From CBDFKS01 sp965248905 (lineage in GTDB: Bacteria > Chloroflexota > Dehalococcoidia > Lucifugimonadales > JAGWBF01): a stretch of DNA of 64,000 nucleotides. The notes below the pieces were generated by a model. It saw nothing but the letters and a program-made list of their open reading frames with translations. It had not been told where the DNA came from and searched no databases. The translations under genes and the position numbers were made by a program. The stretch covers positions 62,001 to 126,000 of the forward strand of contig CBDFKS010000006.1 of assembly GCA_965248905.1 (NCBI GenBank), given 5' to 3'. Below are positions 26,370 to 35,608 of this stretch, piece by piece (the stretch's first letter is position 1; each line of letters begins with the position of its first letter).

Positions 26370-27482
26370 CTATTGAAAATACGGAATCACGTATTTCCCG
26401 AAGAGCTTGATGGAGTCCATGACCTTGGAATGGGGGAGATTCCCCATCTGCATGAAACACAGTATCTGGTCTACGCCGGCGGCTTCGTATTGCTTGATGG
26501 TTTTGATGAAGTCGGGGTTCCAAAAGCGAACTGCTTGATGGTTTTGATGATGGAGTCCTCCAAAAGCGAATGCCCCGTTTCGCATGTGCTCCTCGACGGT
26601 CACCTCTGTCCTCTCATTTTCGGCAGCATTTATCGCGAATTTGTAAGAGTCAGGCACAGTTACTCCCTGTTCGTGCCATGGTCGGTACAGGTCGTAGGCC
26701 TTTTGCACAAACCATGCCCCTTCGGGACCGGCAACGTCTTTGGCTTCCTGATCGTTCTCTCCACAGTGGATAAGACAGAGAGCGGCTATCTGGTTATTCA
26801 CAAAGGCTCCCACGGGGTTCGCCTCACTTATCCCCTCGCGGTACATCTGGGTCCGCTCCGCCAGCTGGTCGTAACCACCGAGGTTGAAACACAGAGCACC
26901 CAACCCCATCTGGCCCGCTGATTTGAAGCTGGCTGGCTGGCTGCAAGCCACCCACAAGGGCGGATGAGGCTTCTGTACCGGCTTGGGAATAATTGACCGA
27001 GGCGGGATTTTATAGTAGTGGCCGTCATGGGAGAAGGGGTCCTCCGTCCACATGCGCGGAATCATTGAGATGGCTTCCTCCCACTGGGATCTGGTCTCCT
27101 CCGGGTCTATCTCGAAAGCTCCCATCTCTATCAGGGTAGTGGACCGTCCGGTGCCCAGGTCCATACGACCGTCGCTGATGATATCTAGCACGGCCGCACG
27201 CTCGGCCACACGTATGGGGTGGTTGTACCTGTGAGGCAGGAGTACCACAGCATGGCCAATGCGAATCCTTTTGGTGCGCTGGGAGATGGCTCCGTAAAGT
27301 ACCTCAGGGGCCGAGCAGTGAGAAAACTCCTTCAAACCGTGGTGCTCCACCGTCCAAAAGTAGTCGTAGCCGATGTCATCCGCCAACTCGACTTGGGCCA
27401 TCACCTGCTTATATCGTTCTTGCTCGATGCCCGGATAGTGGGGCTCCCGTATCTGAATCTCATACATCATACCGAATTTCAC
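26370..27482 (-). CDS. LLM-class flavin-dependent oxidoreductase (luciferase-like monooxygenase)
   Basis: 370 aa TIM barrel. Typical segments: FGMMYEIQIREPHYPG at the N-terminus, YDYFWTVEHHG, IGHAVVLLPHRYNHPIRVAERAA-like strand, SDGRMDLGTGRS and the C-terminal AAGVDQILCFMQMG. Two-component enzymes of this class use FMNH2 or F420 to oxygenate or oxidise organic substrates. GTG 27482 is chosen because GGAGGG lies 7 bases upstream; the open frame to 27656 does not look coding. Near the C-terminus an imperfect 40-41-bp tandem duplication (26491-26570) inserts about 14 residues rich in His and Gln before FIKTIKQYEAAG. Confidence 0.87.
   Translation of the reverse strand: MKFGMMYEIQIREPHYPGIEQERYKQVMAQVELADDIGYDYFWTVEHHGLKEFSHCSAPEVLYGAISQRTKRIRIGHAVVLLPHRYNHPIRVAERAAVLDIISDGRMDLGTGRSTTLIEMGAFEIDPEETRSQWEEAISMIPRMWTEDPFSHDGHYYKIPPRSIIPKPVQKPHPPLWVACSQPASFKSAGQMGLGALCFNLGGYDQLAERTQMYREGISEANPVGAFVNNQIAALCLIHCGENDQEAKDVAGPEGAWFVQKAYDLYRPWHEQGVTVPDSYKFAINAAENERTEVTVEEHMRNGAFAFGGLHHQNHQAVRFWNPDFIKTIKQYEAAGVDQILCFMQMGNLPHSKVMDSIKLFGKYVIPYFQ
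26491..26570 (-). repeat. imperfect 41/40-bp tandem duplication inside the LLM gene
   Basis: TGCTTGATGGTTTTGATGA occurs at 26491-26509 and 26532-26550, and TCCAAAAGCGAA at 26519-26530 and 26559-26570. The middle of the two units has diverged. The frame is kept. Confidence 0.75.
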
Positions 27483-27724
27483 TGGTGTTCTCCCTCCTCT
27501 ATGGCGAAAGGGGGTTAGGACTCCACATTCCCCTTCGTTGCTGGTGTGTACTTTACCTTCTTTGGCATTTGAGGTCAATACTCGGTCGCTTTCAACCTCC
27601 AACCGGCCGTTCTTGACCACGCCTAACTCGTGTTGTAAACTAAGGCAAATTTCCACCTCTTCCTACATCTCGAGAGAATCTTCGATAAAAACTGTTCCTC
27701 GGACTCCGCCAAAGGGGGATGTAC

Positions 27725-28828
27725 ATGAACCCAGTAAGCCTGGACGACATCAGACAACGCGCCCAGCAGATCCTGCCCAAAAACGTGTGGGACTTCGTAA
27801 CCGACGGCGCCTATGATGGCATCACAACCAGGAGAAACAGGGCAGCCTTCGATGCCATCGCATTGAGACCTCGATACCTGGTGGACATATGGGAAAGAGA
27901 CCTGTCCACCACAGTTTTGGGGAAAAAGATCAGCTTTCCCGTCATGCCGGCGTCACCCGGCCAGCACAGAGCAGCTCATCCGGACGGTGAGCTGGCTACC
28001 GCCCGAGCGGCCCATGGGGCGGGAACCGTCATGCTGCTGAGCACCTACTCCGGGTTCACTATGGAAGAGGTATCCAGGTCTACACCGGGCCCAAAGTGGT
28101 TTCAGCTTTTTCACCAGGTGAACCATGACGTAACCAAGATGCTCGTACACAGAGCAGAAGAAGCTGGATTCGAAGCCATCTGCCTTACCGTCTGTATCCC
28201 AGTCCCCGGCCCAAGGGACCGGCAAGACACTCAGAATCCCTATATACGCCCGCCTGGAGTGGAGCTAAAAAACTTCGTCGGCGAGGAGGCCAACCTGGGC
28301 CTTGTAACTGGAACCCCCGAAGCCAACTCCTGGTTTCCATCAGGCACCGCACCCCTTACCTGGTCCGATCTGGAATGGCTGCGCTCTCTGACGTCTCTTC
28401 CTCTTGTCATAAAGGGAATAGGCACCCATGAGGATGCAAAGATGTGCGTGGAGGCCGGGGTGGACGGGATCATTGTGTCCAATCACGGCGGTCTCCAGAT
28501 CGACGGCACCCTGTCCTCCATCGAGACCCTACCTCGCATCGTCGAGGCAGTACAGGGCCGCGCCGAAATCTACCTGGATTCCGGGGTCAGACGTGGCGCC
28601 GACGTCTTCAGAGCACTGGCCCTGGGCGCGAGAGCCGTACTCTTCGGCCGGCCCATCTTCTGGGGTCTGGCAGTGGACGGAGAGGATGGCGTGCGATTGG
28701 TGTTGGAGGTCCTGCGCCAGGAACTCGACACGACATTGGCCTATTGCGGCGTTACCCAAATCGAGGATATTACGCGCGATTACGTGTCGCTGCCCGGTGA
28801 ACGCGGCTGGGTAACCAATGTTAGTTAG
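27725..28828 (+). CDS. FMN-dependent alpha-hydroxy acid oxidase/dehydrogenase
   Basis: 367 aa, full family length. Oxidises L-2-hydroxy acids such as lactate or glycolate. Visible: DFVTDGAYDGITTRRNRAAF, MPASPGQHRAAHPDGE, and in the barrel IKGIGTHEDA (catalytic lysine), VSNHGGLQIDG (histidine that takes the proton) and YLDSGVRRGADVFRALALGA (FMN phosphate site). ATG 27725 follows GGGGG at 27714-27718 and aligns with the start of the paralogue; an earlier ATG at 27719 overlaps the ribosome site. Divergent from the LLM gene. Confidence 0.9.
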   Translation: MNPVSLDDIRQRAQQILPKNVWDFVTDGAYDGITTRRNRAAFDAIALRPRYLVDIWERDLSTTVLGKKISFPVMPASPGQHRAAHPDGELATARAAHGAGTVMLLSTYSGFTMEEVSRSTPGPKWFQLFHQVNHDVTKMLVHRAEEAGFEAICLTVCIPVPGPRDRQDTQNPYIRPPGVELKNFVGEEANLGLVTGTPEANSWFPSGTAPLTWSDLEWLRSLTSLPLVIKGIGTHEDAKMCVEAGVDGIIVSNHGGLQIDGTLSSIETLPRIVEAVQGRAEIYLDSGVRRGADVFRALALGARAVLFGRPIFWGLAVDGEDGVRLVLEVLRQELDTTLAYCGVTQIEDITRDYVSLPGERGWVTNVS

Positions 28829-28900
28829 AGCCTTCGTGGGAAAAGTAGCTATTGTTCACAAAGTGAACGTAAGAAGTCAACCCAGCAGGAGCTAATCGAA

Positions 28901-30001
28901 ATGAGACCCTTAAACATAGATGACATCGCAGCCCGCGCCAAGCAGGTCTTACCCGACAGCATATGGGAGTTCGTCAAGATGGAGTCCTTCGATGGCATCA
29001 CCGTCAGGCGAAATCGCGCGGCTCTGGATGCGGTGGCCCTACGGCCCCGATACCTGGTGGATATCTGGAACCGTGACCTGTCCACAACGGTACTGGGGAA
29101 GAAGGTCGACCTGCCCGTTATGGTGGCCTCACCGGGGCAGCACAGGGTAGCCCATCACGACGGAGAGATAGCAACGGCAAGAGCAGCTGCCTCCGCGGGA
29201 ACCGTCATGCTGCTGAGCACCTACTCCACCTACAGCATTGAGGAAGTAGCGCGGGGTTCCACGGGACGTAAGTGGTTCCAACTATTTCACCGCGTAAACC
29301 ACGAGACGACCGAGATGCTTGTTCGCAGGGCCGAGGAGGCGGGATACGAGGCGATAGCGCTAACCGTCTGCGTACCAGCGGCCGCCTCCATGGACCTCGT
29401 AAACGTTCGAAACCCTTACGTGCGCCCACCGGGTCTGGAACTACGCAACTTCGTGGGCGAAGAAGCAGGTCTGGGAATGGTGTCTGGAAGCGCCGAGGCC
29501 AGTCAATGGAACCCTACCCACATTAGGCCCCTTACCTGGGCAGAACTGGACTGGCTGCGTTCTCTGACCTCCTTGCCTCTAGTAATAAAAGGCATCGCGA
29601 CGGCGGAGGACGCCAGGCTGTGTGTCGAGCACGGAGTAGACGGCATTATAGTGTCGAACCATGGAGGCACCGCCTTCGACGGCATGCTCTCATCCATAGA
29701 GACCCTGCCCGAGGTAGTAGAGGCGGTCCAAGGGCGGGCCGAAGTATACCTGGACTCGGGCATACGCCGGGGTTCCGATGTCTTCAGAGCGTTGGCCCTG
29801 GGCGCCAAGGCCGTCCTTTTCGGTCGGCCTATCTTCTGGGGCCTGGCCGCCGATGGAGAGGCCGGAGTAAAATCTGTTCTTGATATCCTGAGGGATGAGT
29901 TGGACGTGGCCATGGCCTACTGCGGTGTGGCCAACGTTCAGGAGATTACCAGGAGCCACGTAGCGCTACCGGGCGACGAGGGCTGGGTACAGAACCCGTA
30001 G
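28901..30001 (+). CDS. FMN-dependent alpha-hydroxy acid oxidase/dehydrogenase (paralogue)
   Basis: 366 aa, tandem paralogue of the gene 72 bases upstream; the same blocks are present (FDGITVRRNRAALDA, IKGIATAEDA, VSNHGGTAFDG, YLDSGIRRGSDVFRALALGA). In place of the family's GRP-x-loop ending it reads LFGRPIFWGLAADGE, as in the first copy. Tandem duplication with both copies intact suggests different but related hydroxy-acid substrates. CAGGAG precedes the ATG. Confidence 0.9.
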   Translation: MRPLNIDDIAARAKQVLPDSIWEFVKMESFDGITVRRNRAALDAVALRPRYLVDIWNRDLSTTVLGKKVDLPVMVASPGQHRVAHHDGEIATARAAASAGTVMLLSTYSTYSIEEVARGSTGRKWFQLFHRVNHETTEMLVRRAEEAGYEAIALTVCVPAAASMDLVNVRNPYVRPPGLELRNFVGEEAGLGMVSGSAEASQWNPTHIRPLTWAELDWLRSLTSLPLVIKGIATAEDARLCVEHGVDGIIVSNHGGTAFDGMLSSIETLPEVVEAVQGRAEVYLDSGIRRGSDVFRALALGAKAVLFGRPIFWGLAADGEAGVKSVLDILRDELDVAMAYCGVANVQEITRSHVALPGDEGWVQNP

Positions 30002-30003
30002 TA

Positions 30004-31848
30004 TTACCTCAGGCGGATGCCCGCTTTCTCTCTATCAAAGCAGCCGATGGTCAGGTCCTCCCGTTCCTGCCGGAGAACGTCTTTGCGAACCCGCATGCTG
30101 GGAGTCCTCGGCAGCTCATCCCGAAGCTCTACGTAACGAGGCACCTTGAAGTAAGCCAGCCGCTTGGCGCACCAGTATATGATGCCTTCGGGCGTCAGCC
30201 GCGCGTTCTCACCCTCACCCCAGCCCTCTCCCATCGAGGGAGAGGGGGATTCACCCCCACCCTTACCCTCCCCCATCAATGGGGAGGGAGATTTAATGGG
30301 CGGGATATCTTTGGGAACCACGTAGGCTTTTACCTCTTCTTCACCCAGCTCGGCGGGCACGGCTATAACGGCACAGTCCAGTACGCCCGGATGCCTCTTT
30401 ATCACGTCTTCGACCTCTTGTGAAGAGATGTTCTCCCCACGCCTGCGCACCACGTCCTTCTTCCTATCGACGAAGTACAGGTTTCCATCCTCATCCAGCC
30501 AGCCAAGGTCGCCGGTATGGAGCCAACTGTCCCGGAGTGACTCGCGGGTCCGCTGTTCGTTGCGCCAATAGCCGGGCATGACAGCGGGGTTCTTGAGAGT
30601 GATCTCGCCCACCTTGTTGGCAGGCACCACGTTTCCATCATCCACGATTCGTAGTTCGTTTTGGAAGCGCGGGTCCGGGTGCCATCGAGGCTTGCCGCTG
30701 GAGCTTGGAAGGTGCGGGCTCCCAAGCCTCTCGATGGTGCCATAGCAAGTCTCGGTCAGGCCGAAGCCGATAAGCACCTGAGCACCAAATCTCTCCTCGA
30801 ACTCCTGCAGGAGCTCCGGAGCCAGGGCGGGCGAGCCATAGAAAATGCGTACCATGTTGTCCAGGTCTTGCGGAGAAGTGGGCTGCTTCAACAGCACCGG
30901 CATCATCATACCGATGAAGTTGACTATGGTGGCTTTGGACTCGCGCACCTGAGACCAGAACTGGGAGGCGCTGAAGCGGTCCGCCAGCGCCAGACTGGCC
31001 CCAGCGGCCATGGAGCCCATAGTGGAGTAGTACTGGGAATTGGCATGGAAGTAGGGTAGGCAGGTGAAGAAGCGGTCATCAGAGGTGGCGTCTGTCCAGG
31101 TGGCGAATCCCTGGCCCGCAGCTACATACATCTGGTGCGTTATCATGACGCCCTTGGGGTTTCCAGTGGTGCCGGAGGTGTAAACCAGCATGGAGACGTC
31201 CTCTGGACTGACCTGTTCGTTTTGGGGCAGGATCGGGGATGCTTTGCCCAACAAGGCCCAGAAGTTTTGCCAGCCTGGGGGGTGGTTACTAGCTCGGTCC
31301 GGTCCTTCGACAGGCTCAGGATGAGCGGGGTTGATGCTCGGCTCAGGACGAGCAAGAGCAGGGCTCCGTTCATCTTTGGTACGCTCAAGTTGAGGCTGTC
31401 GAGCCACGCCATCGTGAACGACAAGCTTGTGCTCTAGGGAGTCGCAACGTGGCGCCGTCTCTTGGGCCACGTCCATTAGGGTCTCGTGGCTCACCAGGGC
31501 TTTGGCCTCTGCATCGTCTATCACGTAGGACATCTCATCCGGCTTATAGGCGGTATTTATGGGAACGCATATGGCGCCCAGGCGGGAAAGCCCCATCCAT
31601 ATATAAAGAAACTCCCGGCCATTGGGCAGGAAAAGGCACACCCTGTCACCATGGCCTATCCCAAGCTCTGAGAATAATCCGGCGGTCCGCAGACTAGCGT
31701 ACAGCAGCTCCTGATATGTGACCTGGTAGTTGTGATAGTAAAGGTATACCTTATACGGATTAAGGGAGACCGCTCGATCCAACAGCTCGCCGATGGTCAT
31801 GGCCCAGGGCAGACGGTTTGGATCGTCGGGTAGGATGATGTCACTCAT
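30004..31848 (-). CDS. AMP-forming acyl-CoA synthetase (CaiC-like), with two repeat insertions in frame
   Basis: 614 aa, about 65-70 longer than close relatives. Adenylation motifs: VYTSGTTGNPKGVMITH, FGLTETCYGTI, LGWLDEDGNLYFVDRKKDVVRRRGENIS-type A8 loop (the GENISSQEVE text is typical of crotonobetaine/carnitine-CoA ligase-like enzymes) and a C-terminal RKDVLR in place of the usual SGKI/K lysine context. Two segments align with no family member: AHPEPVEG with flanks (encoded by 31301-31350) and SPLMGEGKGGGESPSPSMG with flanks (30207-30293). Both are translations of dispersed repeats found elsewhere in spacers. Both sit in loops, so activity may survive. It overlaps the next synthetase gene by 4 bases. 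Confidence 0.87.
   Translation of the reverse strand: MSDIILPDDPNRLPWAMTIGELLDRAVSLNPYKVYLYYHNYQVTYQELLYASLRTAGLFSELGIGHGDRVCLFLPNGREFLYIWMGLSRLGAICVPINTAYKPDEMSYVIDDAEAKALVSHETLMDVAQETAPRCDSLEHKLVVHDGVARQPQLERTKDERSPALARPEPSINPAHPEPVEGPDRASNHPPGWQNFWALLGKASPILPQNEQVSPEDVSMLVYTSGTTGNPKGVMITHQMYVAAGQGFATWTDATSDDRFFTCLPYFHANSQYYSTMGSMAAGASLALADRFSASQFWSQVRESKATIVNFIGMMMPVLLKQPTSPQDLDNMVRIFYGSPALAPELLQEFEERFGAQVLIGFGLTETCYGTIERLGSPHLPSSSGKPRWHPDPRFQNELRIVDDGNVVPANKVGEITLKNPAVMPGYWRNEQRTRESLRDSWLHTGDLGWLDEDGNLYFVDRKKDVVRRRGENISSQEVEDVIKRHPGVLDCAVIAVPAELGEEEVKAYVVPKDIPPIKSPSPLMGEGKGGGESPSPSMGEGWGEGENARLTPEGIIYWCAKRLAYFKVPRYVELRDELPRTPSMRVRKDVLRQEREDLTIGCFDREKAGIRLR
30207..30293. repeat. dispersed repeat inserted inside an acyl-CoA synthetase gene
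   Basis: CTCACCCTCACCCCAGCC, CTCTCCCATCGAGGGAGAG, then a second unit CACCCCCACCCTTACCC with CCCCCATCAATGGGGAGG. Same family as at 3080, 7338, 21213 and 26180. It adds about 36 residues between VPKD and LTPEG without a frameshift. Confidence 0.8.
31301..31350. repeat. dispersed repeat (CCTTCGACAGGCTCAGG) inside the same gene
   Basis: GGTCCTTCGACAGGCTCAGG ATGAGCGGGG with a partial second copy GGCTCAGGACGAGC. In the gene's frame it encodes HPEPVEG. The same module occurs in spacers at 17896 and 35161. Confidence 0.8.
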
Positions 31849-33506
31849 GGCGTGCCCTTGCGCTCCATATCCCTGAGCTCGACCCTTCGAATCTTGCCAC
31901 TTATGGTCTTGGGAAGCTCCGATACGTACTCGATAACCCTGGGATACTTGAAGGGAGCAGTGACTTGCCGCACGTGCTCCTGGATGCTCTTGGTTAGTTC
32001 CTCGGAGGGAGCGTAGCCCGGCGCCAGAATGATAAAGGCTTTGACGATGTTACCACGCATCTCATCCGGACTGGCCACCACCGCCGACTCGGCCACGGCT
32101 GGGTGCTCCACAAGGGCACTTTCCACCTCGAAGGGGCCTATGCGATAACCGGCGGAGATTATGACGTCGTCAGCCCTGCCCACGAACCAAAAATATCCGT
32201 CTTCATCCTTATATGCCTTGTCGCCCGTAAAGTACCAGTCTCCTCGAAAGGCGTTTGCCGTCGCTTCCGGGTCTTTCCAATACTCCTTGAGCATTCCCAC
32301 TGGACTGTGGGGCTTAACCTTGACGGCGATCTGCCCTTCCTCCCTCGGAGGAAGCTCGGTGCCGTCCTCATCGACGATGGACACATGGACTCCGGGGGCA
32401 GGTTTGCCCATGGAGCCCGGCTTGATGGGTACACATCGGTAGTTGGCTACGAGAAGGGTCGTTTCAGTCTGGCCGTAGCCGTCGTAGATGTTAAGTCCGG
32501 TGCCCTCCTCCCAGGTCTTCATCACTTCTGGGTTGAGGGGCTCACCGGCACCGGTGCAGTGGCGGACATTGCTCAGGTCGTACTTCTTCAAGTTTTCAAG
32601 CACCAACATGCGGTAGCCTGTGGGCGGTGCACAGAAGGTGGTTACACCGTACTTCTCGATAATCCTAAGGGTAAGATCTGGATCGAATCTCCCTACGGCG
32701 TTGTGCTGAAGTATGGCAGCCCCATGAGTCCACTGGCCGAAGAGCTTACCGTAAGCCGTCTTGGCCCATCCAGTATCGGCGATGGCCCACTGAATGTCGG
32801 TGGGCTTGGTATCTTGCCATATCTTGATGCCAGACGCATGTCCCATCCCGTAGGATGCCTGGGTGTGAAGCACCATCTTAGGAGGTCCTACTGTGCCGGA
32901 TGTGAAGTAAATCAGCAGGGGATCATCACTGCGGGTCTGCTTCACGCCATCTAGACGGCCGGACATTTTGGGCATCTCTTCGCCGTAGCTAACCCAATTT
33001 TTCCCGCCCTCAGCCATCTCTCCATTTACGACGACGACATGCTTTAGAGACGGACAGTTATCCATCACCTCCGTTAACTTGGCCGCGTTCTCCACATCTA
33101 TGATGGCTAAAGAGGCCTCCGCTCGGTTAATCCGGTACTCGATGTCGTGGGCGGTGCAGAGGGTGGTTGCCGGCATGGGCACCACCCCCAGCTTTATCAT
33201 CCCCAACACTGCAATGTACCATTCTGGAATCCTGGGCACCATCAGGAAAGCTCGGTCTCCTTTGCTGACGCCCAGGCTCATCAGCAGATTAGCGAACCTG
33301 TTGGACAGTACCTTCAACTCCCAGAAAGTATGCTTCTGAGCACTTTCTCCCGAGGAATCTACAGAGATAAGGGCCAGCTTGGTGTGGTCCTCGGCCCACT
33401 TATCCACCACGTCTAATGCAAAGTTGAAGTACTCGGGAACATCCAGCTTGAAACTCCTCCGGGCCTCTTCGTAATCCAATACATTTGCAGGTATGTCTCG
33501 CATCAT
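31845..33506 (-). CDS. AMP-forming acyl-CoA synthetase (medium-chain/AcsM-like)
   Basis: 553 aa. Motifs: YFTSGTVGPPKMVLHT (adenylate loop), YGQTETTLLVANY, WYFTGDKAYKDEDGYFWFVGR and the C-terminal lysine region KTISGKIRRVELR. The VGPPKMVLHTQASYG text matches medium-chain or xenobiotic acyl-CoA synthetases rather than acetyl-CoA synthetase. Activates a carboxylic acid to its CoA thioester. The downstream synthetase overlaps it by ATGA, so they are co-transcribed; start either of two adjacent ATGs at 33506 or 33503. Confidence 0.9.
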   Translation of the reverse strand: MMRDIPANVLDYEEARRSFKLDVPEYFNFALDVVDKWAEDHTKLALISVDSSGESAQKHTFWELKVLSNRFANLLMSLGVSKGDRAFLMVPRIPEWYIAVLGMIKLGVVPMPATTLCTAHDIEYRINRAEASLAIIDVENAAKLTEVMDNCPSLKHVVVVNGEMAEGGKNWVSYGEEMPKMSGRLDGVKQTRSDDPLLIYFTSGTVGPPKMVLHTQASYGMGHASGIKIWQDTKPTDIQWAIADTGWAKTAYGKLFGQWTHGAAILQHNAVGRFDPDLTLRIIEKYGVTTFCAPPTGYRMLVLENLKKYDLSNVRHCTGAGEPLNPEVMKTWEEGTGLNIYDGYGQTETTLLVANYRCVPIKPGSMGKPAPGVHVSIVDEDGTELPPREEGQIAVKVKPHSPVGMLKEYWKDPEATANAFRGDWYFTGDKAYKDEDGYFWFVGRADDVIISAGYRIGPFEVESALVEHPAVAESAVVASPDEMRGNIVKAFIILAPGYAPSEELTKSIQEHVRQVTAPFKYPRVIEYVSELPKTISGKIRRVELRDMERKGTP

Positions 33507-33599
33507 GCCACTTCCGCGTTAAGGTTTACCTGGACTAGTAAATCGCCCTGATCAGTACGGTGGAAATTATAAAGCCTAACCCATCGAGGCTCAAGCAGG

Positions 33600-34940
33600 T
33601 TAATCCGTGGAAGGGACACTCGGTGCTAATAGCCTGGCCGGGGATTTGGGCTTGGGAAGGGTCCAGAAAAAACAGGCCGACAGTCCGTACACCACTGCCA
33701 GGGGAATTACCGCCCAGAAAAAGTCATTGGTGCGATCGAATATCAGTCCCATCCATACGGGAGTGCTCATGGACATGAGCTGGTTGGGCACGTGTTGCCA
33801 ACCTCTCAGGGTAGCGTAGCTCTTACGGCCAAAGAAGTCCCCCATGATGGCCCATGCAAGGGGGTTGGCCGTGTCCGAGAAGGCTAACAAGACAACAAAT
33901 ATGGCCAGTTCCCAGACATGGCCATTGTTGGAAAGTAAGACTACCATGGCTACGGTGCCAGACAACATGGCAAACGCGCTGATTCTTTGCCTGGACACTT
34001 TATCGCCCAGCCAACCCACGAAAGGATTAAAGATCAGGGTGCTGAAAGACTGGAAGCCGATAAGGAATCCAGCGGTCCTCAAGCCAACTCCGCTCATTAC
34101 CAGTAAACGTGCAATGTGCCACTGAAGCCCCGAATGGGCCACGTCTCTCAGTCCCACGGAGAAGACCAAAAGCCAGTATGACGGTGTCCTCATCGCCTCT
34201 TTCACTGTGTAGTCAGTCTCGATAACCGACTGGCCGCTTGACGAACTCGACTCAGATGACTCCTGCGGGTTATCCCTGGAGCCGGCGCGTGAGGGCTGGA
34301 CACGATCGCCGTCGGGAAGCAGTCCCATGCTCTCGGGTGACCGTCGCACCAGGAGTGATAGGGGAACGACGGTCACCAGCATGACTATGCCAGAGACCAT
34401 GGCCGAGGTGCGCCAATCCAAGGTTGTCACCATTAATGTCACCAAGGGAACGATGGCTGCGCCTCCTACACCGTTTCCAGTGGACACCAACGCCATGGCC
34501 ATTCCCCTCTTCCTGCGAAACCACTGGTTCACCGCTGCTGTGGACGCATTGTTGAAACCCGCACGAGAGCCAAGGGAGAGGAGCAAAACGTAAACGAGCA
34601 CGAAGTACAGGTAGGTGTTGCTGAAGCTCAACGTGATAAATCCCAACCCCATCAGTACGCCGCCGGCTACCATCAAGGGGCCAGAACCTATCCTATCGAT
34701 TAGGAAACCACCCACGGGCGCCTGGAAGCCACCTTCGAGCCTGCCTAGAAGCTGGGCCATGGAGTATCGAGCACTAGTTAGGCCCAGGTCTCTCTGGAGG
34801 GGAAGAAAGTATAACGTAAAGCCTTTCTGGAATGTGCCTTGGCCGATAGCATCAACCACCAGGCTGACAATGACAATCCACCAGCCATAGAAAATCTTGC
34901 CGGGTTTTTTCAGCAAGCCCTTCGCGGATTCTCTACTCAC
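33600..34940 (-). CDS. MFS transporter
   Basis: 446 aa, twelve helices, N-terminus GKIFYGWWIVIVSLVVDAIG, loop GGFLIDRIGSGPLMV, hydrophilic centre (residues about 205-240, Ser-rich). More distant from the two carriers at 9681 and 24638 than they are from each other. Upstream of the two acyl-CoA synthetases on the same strand, separated by about 90 bases, so it may import their carboxylic-acid substrate. Start is a GTG at 34940 without a strong ribosome site. Confidence 0.87.
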   Translation of the reverse strand: MSRESAKGLLKKPGKIFYGWWIVIVSLVVDAIGQGTFQKGFTLYFLPLQRDLGLTSARYSMAQLLGRLEGGFQAPVGGFLIDRIGSGPLMVAGGVLMGLGFITLSFSNTYLYFVLVYVLLLSLGSRAGFNNASTAAVNQWFRRKRGMAMALVSTGNGVGGAAIVPLVTLMVTTLDWRTSAMVSGIVMLVTVVPLSLLVRRSPESMGLLPDGDRVQPSRAGSRDNPQESSESSSSSGQSVIETDYTVKEAMRTPSYWLLVFSVGLRDVAHSGLQWHIARLLVMSGVGLRTAGFLIGFQSFSTLIFNPFVGWLGDKVSRQRISAFAMLSGTVAMVVLLSNNGHVWELAIFVVLLAFSDTANPLAWAIMGDFFGRKSYATLRGWQHVPNQLMSMSTPVWMGLIFDRTNDFFWAVIPLAVVYGLSACFFWTLPKPKSPARLLAPSVPSTD

Positions 34941-35160
34941 CAGGTGACATCATCTCAACGTTATCCAGATAGGGATTAATGGCCGATAAAAGCCAATTCA
35001 AGTACACATCGCATGGGCGAGATAGGCTGCGTCCTTCAGAAATATAAAGCCGAAGGGAGTCCACTAAACAGGTCAGCATAGTACCACGAGCCTATGGTAC
35101 CCCACCTAGCCGCAGGACTCCTTAGGCACTATCTCAAAACGGCCGAGATTGGCAGACCCT

Positions 35161-35226
35161 GTCCTTCGACAAGCTCAGGACGAGCGGGCGCTGTAATCTG
35201 ATCCGCTCATGGTGAGCCTGTCGAAC
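35161..35226. repeat. inverted pair of dispersed repeats
   Basis: CCTTCGACAAGCTCAGGACG-AGCGG (35163-35187) faces CCGCTCATGGTGAGCCTGTC-GAACC (about 35202-35226), giving a long imperfect hairpin. The rest of 34941-35270 carries no recognised feature. Confidence 0.7.
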
Positions 35227-35270
35227 CACTTTTTGACCTAATTATTTGATGGATGATCGAGCCGCCGGTG

Positions 35271-35567
35271 TTACGCCATGACCGATTCCATGGTCTGGAC
35301 ATCGATTCTGGCCAGGTGGCTGCGGGAGTGGTCCACCACTGCCTTCCACTCAGGTGAACCAGTAAAGGCTGCTTCCTTCTTTTTCACGTCTTCCGCATCG
35401 GCGAAGCTGCGTATCCAGATGAATTGGTTCTTGTCCTCGTTGACCCATTCTCCATCGATCGTCATCCCATATTTGTTCTGTATGGGAACTATAGTCTCGT
35501 TGAAGAGCTTGACCCATTGGTCCATCATCCCACGGTTAATGGTGTAGACACGAAGCTGGTAAATCAC
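35271..35567 (-). CDS. NIPSNAP family protein
   Basis: 98 aa ferredoxin-like alpha/beta-barrel protein. Family text: IYQLRVYTINRGMMDQWVKLF, GEWVNEDKNQFIWIRSFAD and a WKAVVDHSRSHL end. Function in bacteria is not known; often beside catabolic hydrolases. GTG start with AGGAGG upstream. Lies 41 bases after the hydrolase gene on the same strand. Confidence 0.85.
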   Translation of the reverse strand: MIYQLRVYTINRGMMDQWVKLFNETIVPIQNKYGMTIDGEWVNEDKNQFIWIRSFADAEDVKKKEAAFTGSPEWKAVVDHSRSHLARIDVQTMESVMA

Positions 35568-35608
35568 GGCTGGTCCTCCTCTTTTTAATTCCTGCTAGGA
35601 TCGAACTC

